In this document: piece by piece, positions 34,096 to 44,397 of the stretch | Numbering within the stretch: the stretch's first letter is position 1 | How the letters are laid out: every line of letters begins with the position of its first letter | Assembly (NCBI RefSeq): GCF_000143415.4 | Contig: NW_003314327.1 | Span: 25,116-89,115, forward strand | Length of the DNA: 64,000 bases | Direction: 5' to 3' | From: Selaginella moellendorffii | Lineage: Eukaryota > Streptophyta > Lycopodiopsida > Selaginellales > Selaginellaceae | Notes under the pieces: generated by a model | What the model was told of the DNA's origin: nothing | The model's input: only the letters and a program-made list of their open reading frames with translations | The model's database searches: none | Made by a program: the position numbers and the translations under genes

Positions 34096-35028
34096 CTATC
34101 CCGCGAGAATCTTTTTCACAATCAAGTCCTTACCGATGCCAGAAAACTTTCTCTTTACTCCACAATGCCTCCTCCTGTATGGCATCGCTGTTAAGATTTC
34201 CCCACTACCACAATGCTTGACGATCCAGGGATGTGCAAGCACGGCATCTAAAGTCACCCTCTTGCTCTGCTCCACAGCTAGCATTCCCTGGATGAGATCC
34301 TCTGCTTCACACGATGCCAAATCACTTGGGAATGCTCTGGCTCTCAGAAAATCAAATTCAACTCTTGATCGATACCCACTCAGCAGCTCGTATGCAATGA
34401 CTCCCAGCCCCCACACGTCCACGGCCGCTGTGTAACTCGCCCGTGGTCCTCGGGCTCCATCACTCTTCACTGCTACCACCTCGGGTGCCATGTACTTTGC
34501 TGTTCCACAATACTGCTGCATATCCCACTGCTTGTCTGTGGCCATGCCAAAATCTCCAATCACCACTTCGTCCACTGCACTGGTGTTGAGCCTCTGAAAG
34601 ATGTTATGAGGCTTGAGATCGCGGTGGACAACCCCTCTCAAGTGCATCCACTTAAGTGTCTCTGCCAGCGTTTTAATAGTCTTGGCTGCTTCTTCCTCAG
34701 TCACTGCCCCGCCCTGGATCAATCGCTCTGCCAAGCTAGGGCCGCAAAGTTCCATAACAATAGTCCCATAGCACCTCCCAGCTTCTCTCTCCCTCACGAA
34801 ATCCTCAAAGGCGACGACTCCAGGGCAGACACGAAGCTTGGACATGAGCCGAGCTTCATTCTCGGCATTCCGCATCGATTTGACTGATTTCCCCGCATAC
34901 TTCTTGCCAGCCCTGCGACGAGCACTCAACAAATAGACCTGCCCTTCACCGCCAGATCCCAGCTTCTTACCCCGCCTGTACAGCTTGAGGAGCTCACCAC
35001 AGTCGTCCTCCCCAAACTCGCACGCCAT
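34096..35028 (-). CDS. CDPK/PPCK-related Ser/Thr kinase, intact copy (block P)
   Basis: Intronless, 310 residues, closely similar along its whole length to the block O kinase at 23029-23964. All key motifs are kept: [69 protein letters not shown]. The C-terminus differs (MPYRRRHCGVKRKFSG). The uninterrupted frame, unlike the copies in R and S, suggests it is under selection or is a recent copy of O. It lies in the opposite orientation to the R copy, forming the inner arm of a large inverted repeat. Confidence 0.83.
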   Translation of the reverse strand: MACEFGEDDCGELLKLYRRGKKLGSGGEGQVYLLSARRRAGKKYAGKSVKSMRNAENEARLMSKLRVCPGVVAFEDFVREREAGRCYGTIVMELCGPSLAERLIQGGAVTEEEAAKTIKTLAETLKWMHLRGVVHRDLKPHNIFQRLNTSAVDEVVIGDFGMATDKQWDMQQYCGTAKYMAPEVVAVKSDGARGPRASYTAAVDVWGLGVIAYELLSGYRSRVEFDFLRARAFPSDLASCEAEDLIQGMLAVEQSKRVTLDAVLAHPWIVKHCGSGEILTAMPYRRRHCGVKRKFSGIGKDLIVKKILAG

Positions 35029-35204
35029 CGCTCGCGAATTTTTTGACCTAGCTTCTCGCTAACGGGTACAAATCGACGGCTGGAACCGCGTTTGATCGAT
35101 GGTGACGATCTTGTAAAGACGGAAGCCCTACCCTGAATTTATTTCAGGATATTCGTTATTTGAATCTGTCTCTACAAAATTGTACGCATGCATCCTGTGT
35201 TTCA

Positions 35205-36276
35205 CACGCTCTGTTGTGCCGCAGTGGCTCCTGCCGGATCAATCGCCCTCAAAGCACCACCAGCGCGATCAGAGCGTTCACAAGGGACCAGCGGGACCAG
35301 AGAGTTCACCACGTCTCCAATCAAAGGCCTGTAGCTTGGCTCCATAGAACAGCAGCAGCAGCGACCTACACACGGATCTTGCATTAGAATCATCAAGTCA
35401 GCCAGCACTGGCAACAAACAAACCAAAACCGAAAGAAGAAGAAGAGGAAGGGCACTTACTTGGAAGAGTTGCTTCAAGTTGACAGTATCCTTGAACGCAG
35501 CATCCACAACGAGGGTAAAACTGGTGCGATCACTCAGCTCCGGCGTCCTCTTCAGCATGTAGATGACGATACGCAAACAAAATACGAGCCCAGCAGCAAC
35601 GACAAAATATTTGAAGAGCGTCCACCACGAATAGCCCGCTTTTCTGCCTTCCAAGCAGCCTTGCAATCCCTGGAGCACACACATTCTCACGTTTAACATG
35701 TCAAAGAAATCAAAGCTTCTTGGAAGAGCAAACCTTGACACCGTCACAAAGAACACCGATGATAACCGCAGCCGAGCACTGCAACACCGTGAGTTCCCGG
35801 TTGTTCAGCTCCGTCAATTCGGCGTTCTCATCTCTGGTATCCACCAGCATCGCCACTCCTCTGGTCTCCTCTTCGTTGGTTGTGGGTCCTGCCAATGTCA
35901 CTTCGTCATCGGACAGCGTTCCATGCTGGTGGTGGAGGTTGCTCTTGACGCTGTGCAGGCACCAGGGCGGCCTTCTGGTGCTGCTAGTGGTGCTGGTTTT
36001 GCTGTGATTCTTGGCGTTTTGTTCCTTGTTTGTCATCTCTGCGCCTCTGCCTGGTGTCTCCTCCGCCATCTTTCCCGTTTTCTGCTGCAGCGGGGCCCGC
36101 TGTTCCAAACTCGAGGCCTTGCGAATTCCTTTGCCACCTTTTCCTTCAAACTAACGGAAGGAAATCCCCACCTAGCTTTCCTGTCTCCGTGCTTCACTTG
36201 TTTCGTGCCGTCCGGAGTCAAGAGCTTGGAGCGCCCGGCAGTGGCTCCTCACACTGAGCTCTTGCCTTCGTCGTGA
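35205..36276 (-). pseudogene. Fusion of unknown-gene exons to receptor-kinase tail (block P)
   Basis: Reading on the minus strand, pieces of the gene at 52792-54848 ([45 protein letters not shown]) continue in frame across the joint into receptor-kinase sequence ([15 protein letters not shown]). After the next intron an 11-bp loss relative to the parent shifts the frame. That loss is shared with block S but not with block R. A Lys/Asn-rich stretch upstream carries extra deletions. The joined frame of about 75 codons around the joint is open, but the whole is probably not functional. Confidence 0.75.
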
Positions 36277-36299
36277 AAAACACATGCCAGTAAATTCCG

Positions 36300-37003
36300 C
36301 GCCCAACAAGAAAGACACAAAGAGTTACCTGGCTTTCTGGAGGAGTTCCCAATGCACTGGTCCCGTAGTCATGTTGAAAGCTCCCGGATAGCAGATCATA
36401 TATACGCCTGGCACCAACATAGATTTTAATACTCAGCAGCTACATGGCTAGCCTTCTTCCTACCTCGTGCTGCGTAAGTCATTGCCATCTAGCAAATACC
36501 AACACCGATTCGTCCAACATCTGCGTCAGTGAGCAATGTGAGTTATTTTGCTTGTCGTAATGCCTGCAGGACCTTACCCGAATCAACAACAGTATACTTC
36601 TGTATCTTTCCTGGTATATCGATGTCAAAAAAGTGAACCTGGTGTGAAACAGGGCTGAGAAAAAACCGTAGACGACGCGTCAGAAAACCAAACCTTCCGA
36701 TGTTTACCTTTTAGAAACAGCAAATATTGTAGAGATGATCGCCACGTCGTTCCGGTATGGAGCCACCGATGATGGTAACCTCCTTACTCTTTGGCATGTC
36801 CGAAAGCATTTTGGAAGAGGGAGAATCGCCTGCGTAGATTGGAAAGCTCGCTTTTGAGTATTCCTGGAACACATTCTCCTTATGACTGAACACTACAAAA
36901 CTTAACTGGACAAAGGATGAGCTTGCTGCCGCCATCAGCAGCCGTCTGGATAGCTTCACGAGCATGCCTGATGTTCTGTTCCTTGTCTGCGCAAACCAAT
37001 AGG
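36300..37003 (-). pseudogene. Omega-amidase (NIT2-like) pseudogene (block P)
   Basis: Minus-strand exons 2-6 are recognisable (RNRTSGM in a shifted frame, [23 protein letters not shown]-equivalent). The 33-bp exon-4 loss and the 18-bp loss after the catalytic Cys are present. Exon 1 is absent: the match stops at KEQNIRHA and jumps straight into oxidase sequence at 37004. Further loss of EDIDA near 36830 is also seen in block S. Confidence 0.75.
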
Positions 37004-37430
37004 CCTGCTCGCAGCACTGTCTGCCTCTATTTTTCTGCTGATAGATCCCCAATCAAGAACACTGGCAAAAGTCATCAACAATATGTGCTTTCCCAGCACC
37101 GTCTGCTCTTCGTATGCCCCTGTTGGAAAAGATCTCGTCTCCGTAACATTGATCGGAAGATATTCCGCCAGTTCAGATGCCGAGCGTGAGGAATGGACTG
37201 GGCGGGAAACAGTAGCGAAGTGGCAGCACTTGAAGACATACAGGATCTTGTTTGCTCAACCCGATCAGACTCCGCCGACCAACCTCTCGAAAGAACCAAA
37301 AGTTGATGCAGGTTTGTACCTGTGCGGAGATCATCGAGTCTCAGCAACTTTCGACGGAGCACTTCTGTCAGGGAGACGAGCTGCTGAAGCGCTCCTTTCA
37401 GATTCCGAACTGAAAGTTAAGGGAAAGTGA
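37004..37430 (+). pseudogene. FAD amine oxidase C-terminal fragment (block P)
   Basis: Matches about the last 140 codons of the intact gene at 49406-50932: ARSTVCLYFSADR, NNMCFPSTVCSSYAPVG, TYRILFAQPDQTPP, GLYLCGDHRVSATFDGALL, ending at the same stop. About 25 bp are missing after SADRSPIK and a few codons after SSDAE. The FAD-binding half is deleted, so no activity is possible. Convergent with the WD40 gene ending at 37464, as in block Q. Confidence 0.78.
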
Positions 37431-37463
37431 AGCTCGAGTTACAAACTTATATTGCCATACCTC

Positions 37464-40400
37464 CTACACATACAGAACAACACGCCCATCCTCTCCAACA
37501 GTTGCCAGCAAACGCGATGACGTTGTAGTTTTCACTTGTACGATTTTCGATTCTACATTGCACGCTTGCATAAGAGACGACTTGAAAATCAAGAATTTCA
37601 TACCTTGTTCAAACATTTCAACCACTCTTTTTCCGGTGGAAAATTCCCAAAGAAAAACTCGCCCCTCGTCAGTGCCAGCAACCCCATAAGGTCCCATGAC
37701 GGCTGCTGAGCATATTCTGCACTCGAATGTTATGAACAAAAAAGTTCCAGTGGATTTTCATACCTGTTAGCAATATCATTGCCAACAAACAAGGCATCAT
37801 TCTCTAGCAGGGCCATTCTCCAGTGGTTCTGATGTTTCGCATCGTCCTTGACATTGGTCAGAAGACAAGCACAGCAATCGTAGTCTCGATCTCTGAAATC
37901 ATCCACCAAAGAAAGATCTACGACATGAATGTCTGAAAAAGTATATCTTGAAATGTGGCATGAAGAAAGTAGCTGTTTTTTGGAGATATTCCTGTAAGAT
38001 GTAAGAGAAGAGAGTGAGTTTCTTGGACTGCAAACCGAAGATAGAAATACCAGATTGCAAAGTAACCATCCGCATCACATCCAAGAACAAGGTGAGGTGC
38101 TTGAGGAACGATGACTAGCTTTAAAATGCTCCGGAAAGTCTTGTCTTTATATCTTGCAGGTGGGAGATCTGTTTCATACAGAGAATGCCTGAATAGGACG
38201 TGATTAATGCAAGGAAATACAAACATGAAAAGCGATTACCTCCAAGACGGATCCATGCGCCATTCTTTGATACAACCGTCATCTCCAGCAGCGACCAAGG
38301 AAAGAGGTCCTGTCATCAAAAGGCATCTCATTGCGGCAGTCGCAAAAAGTTCAGCCTTCGGATCACGTTCAGCAAGAGAAACCACCCGCACTATATTTGA
38401 CTGACTGGGAAGCTCGGGTCTATGAACAGCAAAAGCTCCCAGCAACAGAAGGCTGTCTCCGTCTGGAGTGAGTTGAATTCCAAACTCCGCTTGCTGCTGC
38501 GAAAATAATGTAAGTCAAATAGAAAGAAACACAGAACAAACCTTCAGAGAGTCTGTTCCAAAATTTTCGTAAGAATCCAGTGAAAAGGACTGTAGCAACG
38601 TTGCCTCCGATAGCAAGTTGTTGTCAAGGGAAATACGGTATACATATAGTTGTACACCGTGCTTCCCCAGAGGACCACAAGAGACGCAGATATCCACCTC
38701 CTGACTCCTTGCGTTGAGTGCCACGCAAAGAACTGAAAGGTCGTGCTCAAAAGCAGCGACGGGTTTTAGCATGTCCGAGCTAGTAAGCCGCTTGCTGATG
38801 GAACTAAAGCCGGTAAATACTCTCGACTGCATGTCCAAATCGTTGGCTACGGGATCCTTTTCATCAGCTTCCGGCACTTTGGTCCATGTATCCGTAGTAG
38901 ATACTTCTTGTTCGTTGATGGAACCAGACTTGTGGCCTGAAGCATTGTTGGAAGCATGCTTTTCTTGTTCGGTCGAAGTGTTTTCTCTTCGACTGTCCGC
39001 CACGTATGCTGGATTTTCTAGATCAAGTAGCTCCACATCTCCCAGAATCTGGCACGTTTCTTCAGCTAAAGGCTCCGCTGGTAGCCTTTCAAGTATATCC
39101 GAACTAGTGTACCGCTTGGTGTCCAAATCATCCAAAGCATTGCCTGCGGCGATCGTCGAATTCTTTTCGACAGTCTCAAGTTGCTTTACCAAGAGCTGGC
39201 TGGGCTGCGCCGTGACTTGTTCAAGCTCATTCGGGCTAGTCAGCTTGTTCGCGGTTACGTCCATGGAACCAGCGCCTGTGAAAGGTATTGACTTCGGGTA
39301 TAGAGCATTGTTGGGAGCTTGTTCGGCCGAAGTGTTCCTTATCCGACTGTCCGTCACGCACGCTGCATCAAGTGACTTGACATGTCCATCCTGGAACTTT
39401 TCGTCAGCAGAAGGCTCCGCTGGTAGCCTTTCAAGAGTATCCGAGATAATGTACCGCTTGTTCTCCGAATCAGCACAATGGTCGTCCAAAGCGTTGGCTG
39501 CTGTGATCGTCGAATCCTTTTGTACAGCCTCAAAGAGCTGCGTCGTGACTTGTTCAAGCGCGAGCTTATTGACGATGAATATGGGTGACGAGGACTCGAT
39601 TAAGTTTCCGCCAACACATTGTGTGTACTCGTCGATATTCTTTGTTTGCTGAGATGTTTCGGCGTTGTCAACTTGGTTGCTAGGCTCTTCAACAATGGAC
39701 TCCTCTCCAGCTTGACGCTCAACTGCGGTGGTAAGCTGCTTGTCGACGCGAAGTCTAAGGCCAGTAGGTGCTTTCTGTTGGTTGTCAAAGATATTTGTTG
39801 TCATGGCCGTCGTGTCACCTTGCTTGATCGGGTCTTTGGCTACGGAGGTCTCCAATGCCGTGTTACCCATCCCGAAGTCTATAGGACTTTCCGCCACATC
39901 TCTTTTGGAGAGATCTTGTCTCTGTCTTCTTCTTGAACGTTTCTTCATGAGAGGGACGGCATTTGGAAGTAGCAGAGATATCATGCTGGCAAACAAGTCC
40001 GAGTTGTTTTGATTTTCTTCTGAGTTGGATCCCAGCAATGACTGCTGACTGGTGCCGATTGTCACTGGTAAAAGAAAAAAATGAGATTCTCACTGCATTT
40101 GATGAGGAAGCTATTTGTACTTACACTCTAGATTTGGTGAATTATGTTCTTCTGTCACGTGAAGTACCTCCAGAGTATCAGGGACAATCTTAGACTCCAG
40201 CTCGGGTTCTTCTCTCATGTGAAGTTCCTCCAGAGTATCGGGCACAATCTTCGGTTCCAGCTCGGGTTCCGAATCCGAGACATAAACATTTTCTGGACCT
40301 ACTCAGTCCATAAAAGTTTATCAAAAGAAGAAAAATAGAATTGAAAACTTACAAGAATCTTCTGCACCGTGACGCTCTTGCGAGTTCTTGTCTGTTTTCA

Positions 40401-41103
40401 GCCGTTGAGACGACCTCACACCCTTGTCTCCTGGCCGCGGAGATAACACTCGCTTCCTATTTCCTTCCCGAATCACTGAAGAACGAAACACGTCTGGAGA
40501 ACGAGAGCTGGGCGAACTTTGCACATTGACTTCTGTCTCATCTTTTTTCGATGAAGCAGAAACTAGTTCACGTAGGAGATACTGCACAACAGGATCTGCA
40601 AAGCCAAACATCTGCCCAGATAGAATTGTTTTTTGCAATGGAGACAAAGACAAGAAAAGAACAATTACCTTCTCGCCATTGCCTCCAAGAGAACGAGTTC
40701 CTGGATGCTGGATTTTCATCATCGCTTCCCAAGCGGCATTTGCTGATGGACCCGTGCTTTCAATCTCCCCGCAGCGTACCTTGAAAGTTTCCATCAAGAA
40801 ACGCGCAAGAAAACCGAAAAGGAAAAAACTCACCGCAAACAAAGGCCCGAGCTTATCCGCTCGGATTTCCATCGCGTATGTCTCGCCTCCCTTCCTCGCC
40901 AGAGCTCTGTATCCCACAGGAAAAGGGTACCGCTTCTTTCCCTGCTCGCATTCTTCCCAAAATCAACAAAACAGCAGCTACATTCCAGAGAAATCCCTCA
41001 CCCGAGAGCTGCTCCAGTACCTCTTCTCCCACGGGCCCTGGAAAAGCGATCCAAGGGCCTCGATCTCCACCGATTGCTGCCGCACTGCCGCCACTTTCCC
41101 CAT
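37464..41103 (-). CDS. FYR-like plus WD40 repeat protein, intact copy (block P)
   Basis: Eleven exons (41103-41002, 40941-40834, 40779-40669, 40611-40353, 40298-40125, 40064-38542, 38496-38240, 38188-38051, 37991-37764, 37716-37604, 37552-37464) keep one frame for 1033 residues. Residues 14-110 (LGSLFQGPWEKRYWSSS, YPFPVGYRALA, YAMEI, ESTGPSANAAWEAM) resemble the FYRN/FYRC module of chromatin proteins. The large sixth exon (508 residues) is low-complexity and holds two diverged copies of a roughly 110-residue repeat. The C-terminal third has WD40-like blades (AAGDDGCIKEWRM, VLGCDADGYFAIW, GVAGTDEGRVFLWE, VGEDGRVVLYV). Exon 5 has a perfect-length 20-residue tandem duplication. I know no named ortholog; a chromatin-linked scaffold role is inference. 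Confidence 0.78.
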
Positions 41104-41643
41104 CCTCGCCTCAGCCTAGAACCCTAACCCCGACCACAAAACTTCCCGCCAAAATAGCCCCTCCTCGCGTAGCACGCAAGCGGCCACCAGCGTCACCGCT
41201 CCAGCGGCATCAGCGGGGCACCGCCTCGGCCTCGCCCAGCCTCCCACTAGATCCTTCCCGGTTCTTCTCGAACAGCGCGTCCAGGCTTCCACACTTGGCG
41301 TGCAAGCTTGCGAGCGCGGACTCCACCGCTGGAGTGGCGATTCCTAGCTCGAGAGCTCGAGCGTTAGATCCGCGAGAGCCGACGCTGCCGCGAGCGCGCT
41401 CACGATGGTGGCTTCGTCTGGGCGAGAGTCCATGGCGCGGTACGTGGCGATGGCGTCTTTGTAGCGGCCGTGGCGCACGTAGGTCGAGATCATCGAGTTC
41501 CAGGAGACTGCGTCCTTGTCCGGGATGCGATCGAACACGAGCTTGGCATCGCTCAAGCTCCCACAGTTGGAGAAGACGTCGAGCTTGAGCGATCTGTCTG
41601 CCGCCATTCTCTCGTGGATCGCCTTCCCGGTGTCTAGATCTCC

Positions 41644-42195
41644 AAGCCCAGCTGCGGCGGCTAGAGCGCTTGCAAAGGTGAAGAGATCGGGGCTGCCGGA
41701 GCCATCGTGTTCCATCTCCCGGTCAGTTTCCAGAGCTTCATGCAAATGCCCCAACTGGGCGAGATCATCGCGTTCCAGGCAACGATTTTGCTCGCGCAGC
41801 AATTTGCTGGCCTCGCAGATCTAGCATCGCCACCGCCGTGCTTTGCACGAATCGATCGGGATAGAGCCCTCGATCCTGGGCGTCAGTGAGAAGGCGCCGG
41901 CCGTGACCAAGATCACCACGATCGCTGCAGGCAGCGAGCATAAGTGATCCCATTGGGCTTACAGGTGGATCTCTGGTAGCATTCCAGTGCGCGATCTAGA
42001 TCTGTCGCCTCGGCAAATGCAAGCCCAGCTGCGGCGGCTAGAGCGCTTGCAAAGGTGAAGAGATCGGGGCTGCCGGAGCCATGGTGTTCCATCTCCCGGT
42101 CAGTTTCCAGAGCTTCATGCAAATGCCCCAACTGGGCGAGATCATCGCGTACCAGGCAACGATTTTGCTCGCGCAGCAATTTGCTGGCCTCGCAG
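41644..42195. repeat. Direct repeat of about 175 bp inside PPR pseudogene
   Basis: 41644-41819 and 42021-42195 are nearly identical (single-base differences, for example catcg/catgg and cgttcc/cgtacc). It looks like a recent local duplication. Confidence 0.8.
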
Positions 42196-42481
42196 TACTC
42201 GCCACATCATGCGAAAGTAAATCCATCCGGCTCCTCGAACACCTCCTGGGCCTCCGCCGCTGACCTCTCTGGGCATAATCCGCGATCATTGTGTTCCAGG
42301 CCACCAGGCTCTTCCTCTCCATGCCCAGGAACAGCGCTCTAGCGCTGGCGATGGAGGTGCCGCATCGGGAGTACGAGTGACCCGCCTCCGTGAAAACCCT
42401 AAACCCCTCTTTTGGATCCAACAAAAAGTCTGCATAGCCTCTGGCTCACCATTGTTTAGGGTTATTAGTAGCTTGGAGAGA

Positions 42482-42816
42482 ATGAAGAAGATAAATGGCT
42501 ATGTTTCTATCCTCCTCCTTATGCTCGTTGTCTGTGCTTTGACTGTGAATGGAAGCAATGGTATAATCTCTCTCTCCACATTTTTCTTTCATTTTCTGAT
42601 TGAATTTGCAAATTCTCTTTTGCAGATAGATGGGATAAACTTCTAAGAACGGATGCCGAGCAAGCCAAGAGCATAATTCAACGTAAGGTCGGACGTGGTG
42701 TTAATGTTATAATGCTTCCAGAAGACAGTGCTTACACTTGTGATTTTCGCTGGAATAGAGTGAGGATTTTCAAAGATAAAAATAATAAAGTGTCTAAAGT
42801 TCCAAAGAGAGGATAG
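42482..42816 (+). CDS. Potato type I (MEROPS I13) serine protease inhibitor
   Basis: Two exons (42482-42560 and 42626-42816, 65-bp intron) encode 89 residues. A signal peptide (SILLLMLVVCALTVNGSNG) is followed by a complete inhibitor-I domain: WDKLLRTDAEQAKSIIQR aligns with the family's W-x-E-L-V-G...A-K-x-I-I-E-R, and DFRWNRVRIF with DFRCNRVRI/VW. The binding loop is present with P1' Asp, but P1 is Cys (TCDF), and the usual disulfide Cys before Asn-Arg is Trp. It is on the strand opposite the surrounding PPR pseudogene and far more AT-rich. Secreted defence against herbivore or microbial subtilisin/chymotrypsin-like proteases is the family role. Confidence 0.85.
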
Positions 42817-43440
42817 AAAGATAACTATGGCCCAAGATAAATTTAATCCTAATAGTACAAAAGTGGCCTAATTATTTTAAATAAATCTATATTCACGATT
42901 TCATAAACTTCTAGGCAGTATGGCGGAGATTGTAGCAGCGCTGGGTGCCACCGCCGCGTCGAGGAGCATGATCCGGAAGATCCCAAATGGACTGGTGTGA
43001 TGCCCGGTCTGGGATACGTGGAGATCCACGCCCATCACCTGGAAGATCTAGCATACATCCCGAGAAACGCCGTTTCCAGCACCACCAGATTCTCTCCACG
43101 CCGCTGCTGGATCCGCGAGTGGATGCGGTCCAGATCACGCAGCGCCGAGCACGCGCCGAGAGTCGTGGAGAGAACGAACGCATTGGGCGGCGGCGCAGCG
43201 CTGCCATTTGGTCGAAGAGATCCAGAGCTTGACGGTGGTGGCCATGGCGGGCGTAGGCAGCGATGTGATGCTCCAGGAGAAGAGGGATGGCATTGATGAC
43301 GGCGCGCGCGTCGGCGAGATCTGGCGTAGGCGTGGGCCCACGCGATTTGGTTGAGGAGGAGGAGGAGGAGGGGATCGCGATCGATTTGGGCGTGGACGAG
43401 TTTTGCATCGGGCAAGAGCGCGCATCTCTGGAGCATGCGT

Positions 43441-44018
43441 AGCCGGCCACTCTAGCGAGCTCCAACAAAATGTCCCCGCGCATTCATATGAACGAATATT
43501 CGTTGCCCAGTGAAATGGTCAATTTCCTTGTTAACTTTTCTTCTTTGTTCTGTTTCCTCAGATCATTACATTGACTGCAATTTGATCTATTCACCATATC
43601 TGATATCCTCACCTAGAACTCTCCGTGGGGAATCAAAGAGGTTGAGGAGACACTCTTAATCCAAGTTTAATTCGTTATTTCTTGGAATTTTTGAATTTGT
43701 TTGTGTTCACTGTTCCGCCAAGAAGCCCCTCAAATTCATAGAAAGGTGATGGATTTGTGTAGAAGCTGCTACTTCCGGTCCAAAGCTGCCATGAAGGCTT
43801 TACTTCATACTCACGGTGGTGGGATTGAGAGCCCGTGAGCATTCTATTTGATCACGAGTTTGTTCTCGTGACTACTGTGCAAACAAGGCTGGAATACTAA
43901 TAACTACTACGTACCAGAAAAAGCCAATGAAGCAGCCAACTCCAAACGCAATCGGACTCGTCCCACCATTGACGTTTCACCCCTTGACGATCCTCAGGAT
44001 CGACACCGTGACACCGTC
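43441..44018. other. Spacer before block S, no gene seen
   Basis: No frame with family resemblance. Block S homology (amine-oxidase leader) begins at CCGTCTGGAC just left of the TRIM insertion at 44024. Confidence 0.4.
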
Positions 44019-44055
44019 TGGACTGTTAGAACTAAGCTGAACAGGCACACAACCA

Positions 44056-44127
44056 GGGCAAGTAGCTTAGTGGTAGAGCACCTGGCACCAGTATAGGAGG
44101 TCTTGGGTTCAATCCCCGGCCTGTCCA
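44056..44127 (+). ncRNA. tRNA-like cloverleaf in the 5' LTR of the TRIM
   Basis: 71 nt divide exactly as 7-2-4-7-4-1-5-7-5-5-5-7-5-7 (acceptor, D, anticodon, variable, T arm). The A box TAGCTTAGTGG and B box GGTTCAATCCC of Pol III promoters are intact. The anticodon loop CACCAGT would show CCA but lacks U33, and pair 31-39 is a mismatch, so it is unlikely to be a working translation tRNA. Confidence 0.6.
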
Positions 44128-44309
44128 AATCCATTTTCCAACATGGTATCGGAGCTATGGTTGGATGGCCTGACTGGCAGGTAGGGATGTGTGGCGTGTT
44201 CAGCTTAGGGGGGAGTGGCCTGTGGTAGACATGGACTGGCAGGTAGGGATGTGTGGCGTGTTCAGCTTAGGGGGGAGTGTTGGAACTAAGCTGAACATGC
44301 ACACAACCA

Positions 44310-44381
44310 GGGTAGGCAGCTCAGTGGTAGAGCACCTGGCACCGGTGTAGGAGGTCCTGGGTTCAATCCCCGGCCTGTCCA
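44310..44381 (+). ncRNA. tRNA-like cloverleaf in the 3' LTR of the TRIM
   Basis: Same 71-nt geometry as the 5' LTR copy, with a fully paired acceptor stem (GGGTAGG with CCTGTCC, two G-U type pairs), D stem GCTC/GAGC, T stem CTGGG/CCCGG and loop TTCAATC. Anticodon loop CACCGGT (CCG) again lacks U33 and has a 31-39 mismatch. The A box begins CAGC instead of TAGC. Confidence 0.6.
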
Positions 44382-44397
44382 GATCCATTTTCCAACA

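Larger units (their letters stand above)
41170..43440 (-). pseudogene. PPR protein pseudogene, split and rearranged (block P)
   Basis: Minus-strand PPR wording is spread over several frames: LLPDAKLVHAQIDRDP and LSTTLGACSALRDLDRIHS in 43436-43035; AWNTMIADYAQRG in 42424-42038; DLFTFASALAAAAGLGDLD, CGSLSDAKLVFDRIPDKDAV and SWNSMISTYVRHGRYKDAI in 41802-41344; LASLHAKCGSLDALFE at the end. The last part contains a duplicated segment (41644-41819 and 42021-42195). A 490-bp AT-rich piece with a protease-inhibitor gene on the other strand separates the two halves. Frameshifts make it dead; PPR proteins normally edit or process organelle RNA. Confidence 0.72.
44024..44397. mobile_element. Complete TRIM (miniature LTR retrotransposon) with tRNA-like LTRs
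   Basis: Two 120-bp LTRs (44024-44143 and 44278-44397) start TGTT and end AACA and differ at about ten positions, nearly all transitions. TGGTATCGGAGC, a near match to the Met-tRNA primer site, follows the 5' LTR directly. A polypurine tract AGGGGGGAG directly precedes the 3' LTR. The 134-bp interior has no coding capacity and contains a 44-bp direct repeat (44172-44215, 44234-44277) so the polypurine tract occurs twice. TGGAC at 44019-44023 and 44398-44402 is the 5-bp target duplication; the empty site is visible in the paralogous blocks at about 27055 and 50770 (CCGTCTGGACTGCTCGC). Confidence 0.93.

Noticed and set aside
35202-35756. 184-codon ORF as a new receptor-kinase-like gene
   Set aside because: The frame crosses an intron and carries an 11-bp frameshift relative to the parent; best explained as the decayed fusion copy.
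38714-39652. 312-codon plus-strand frame opposite the WD40 gene
   Set aside because: Lies entirely within the low-complexity sixth exon of the minus-strand gene; Ser-rich shadow.
44056-44127. A functional tRNA gene (anticodon CCA, tRNA-Trp)
   Set aside because: U33 is missing and pair 31-39 is broken in both LTR copies, and the body does not resemble plant tRNA-Trp. Annotated instead as tRNA-like sequence within a TRIM.
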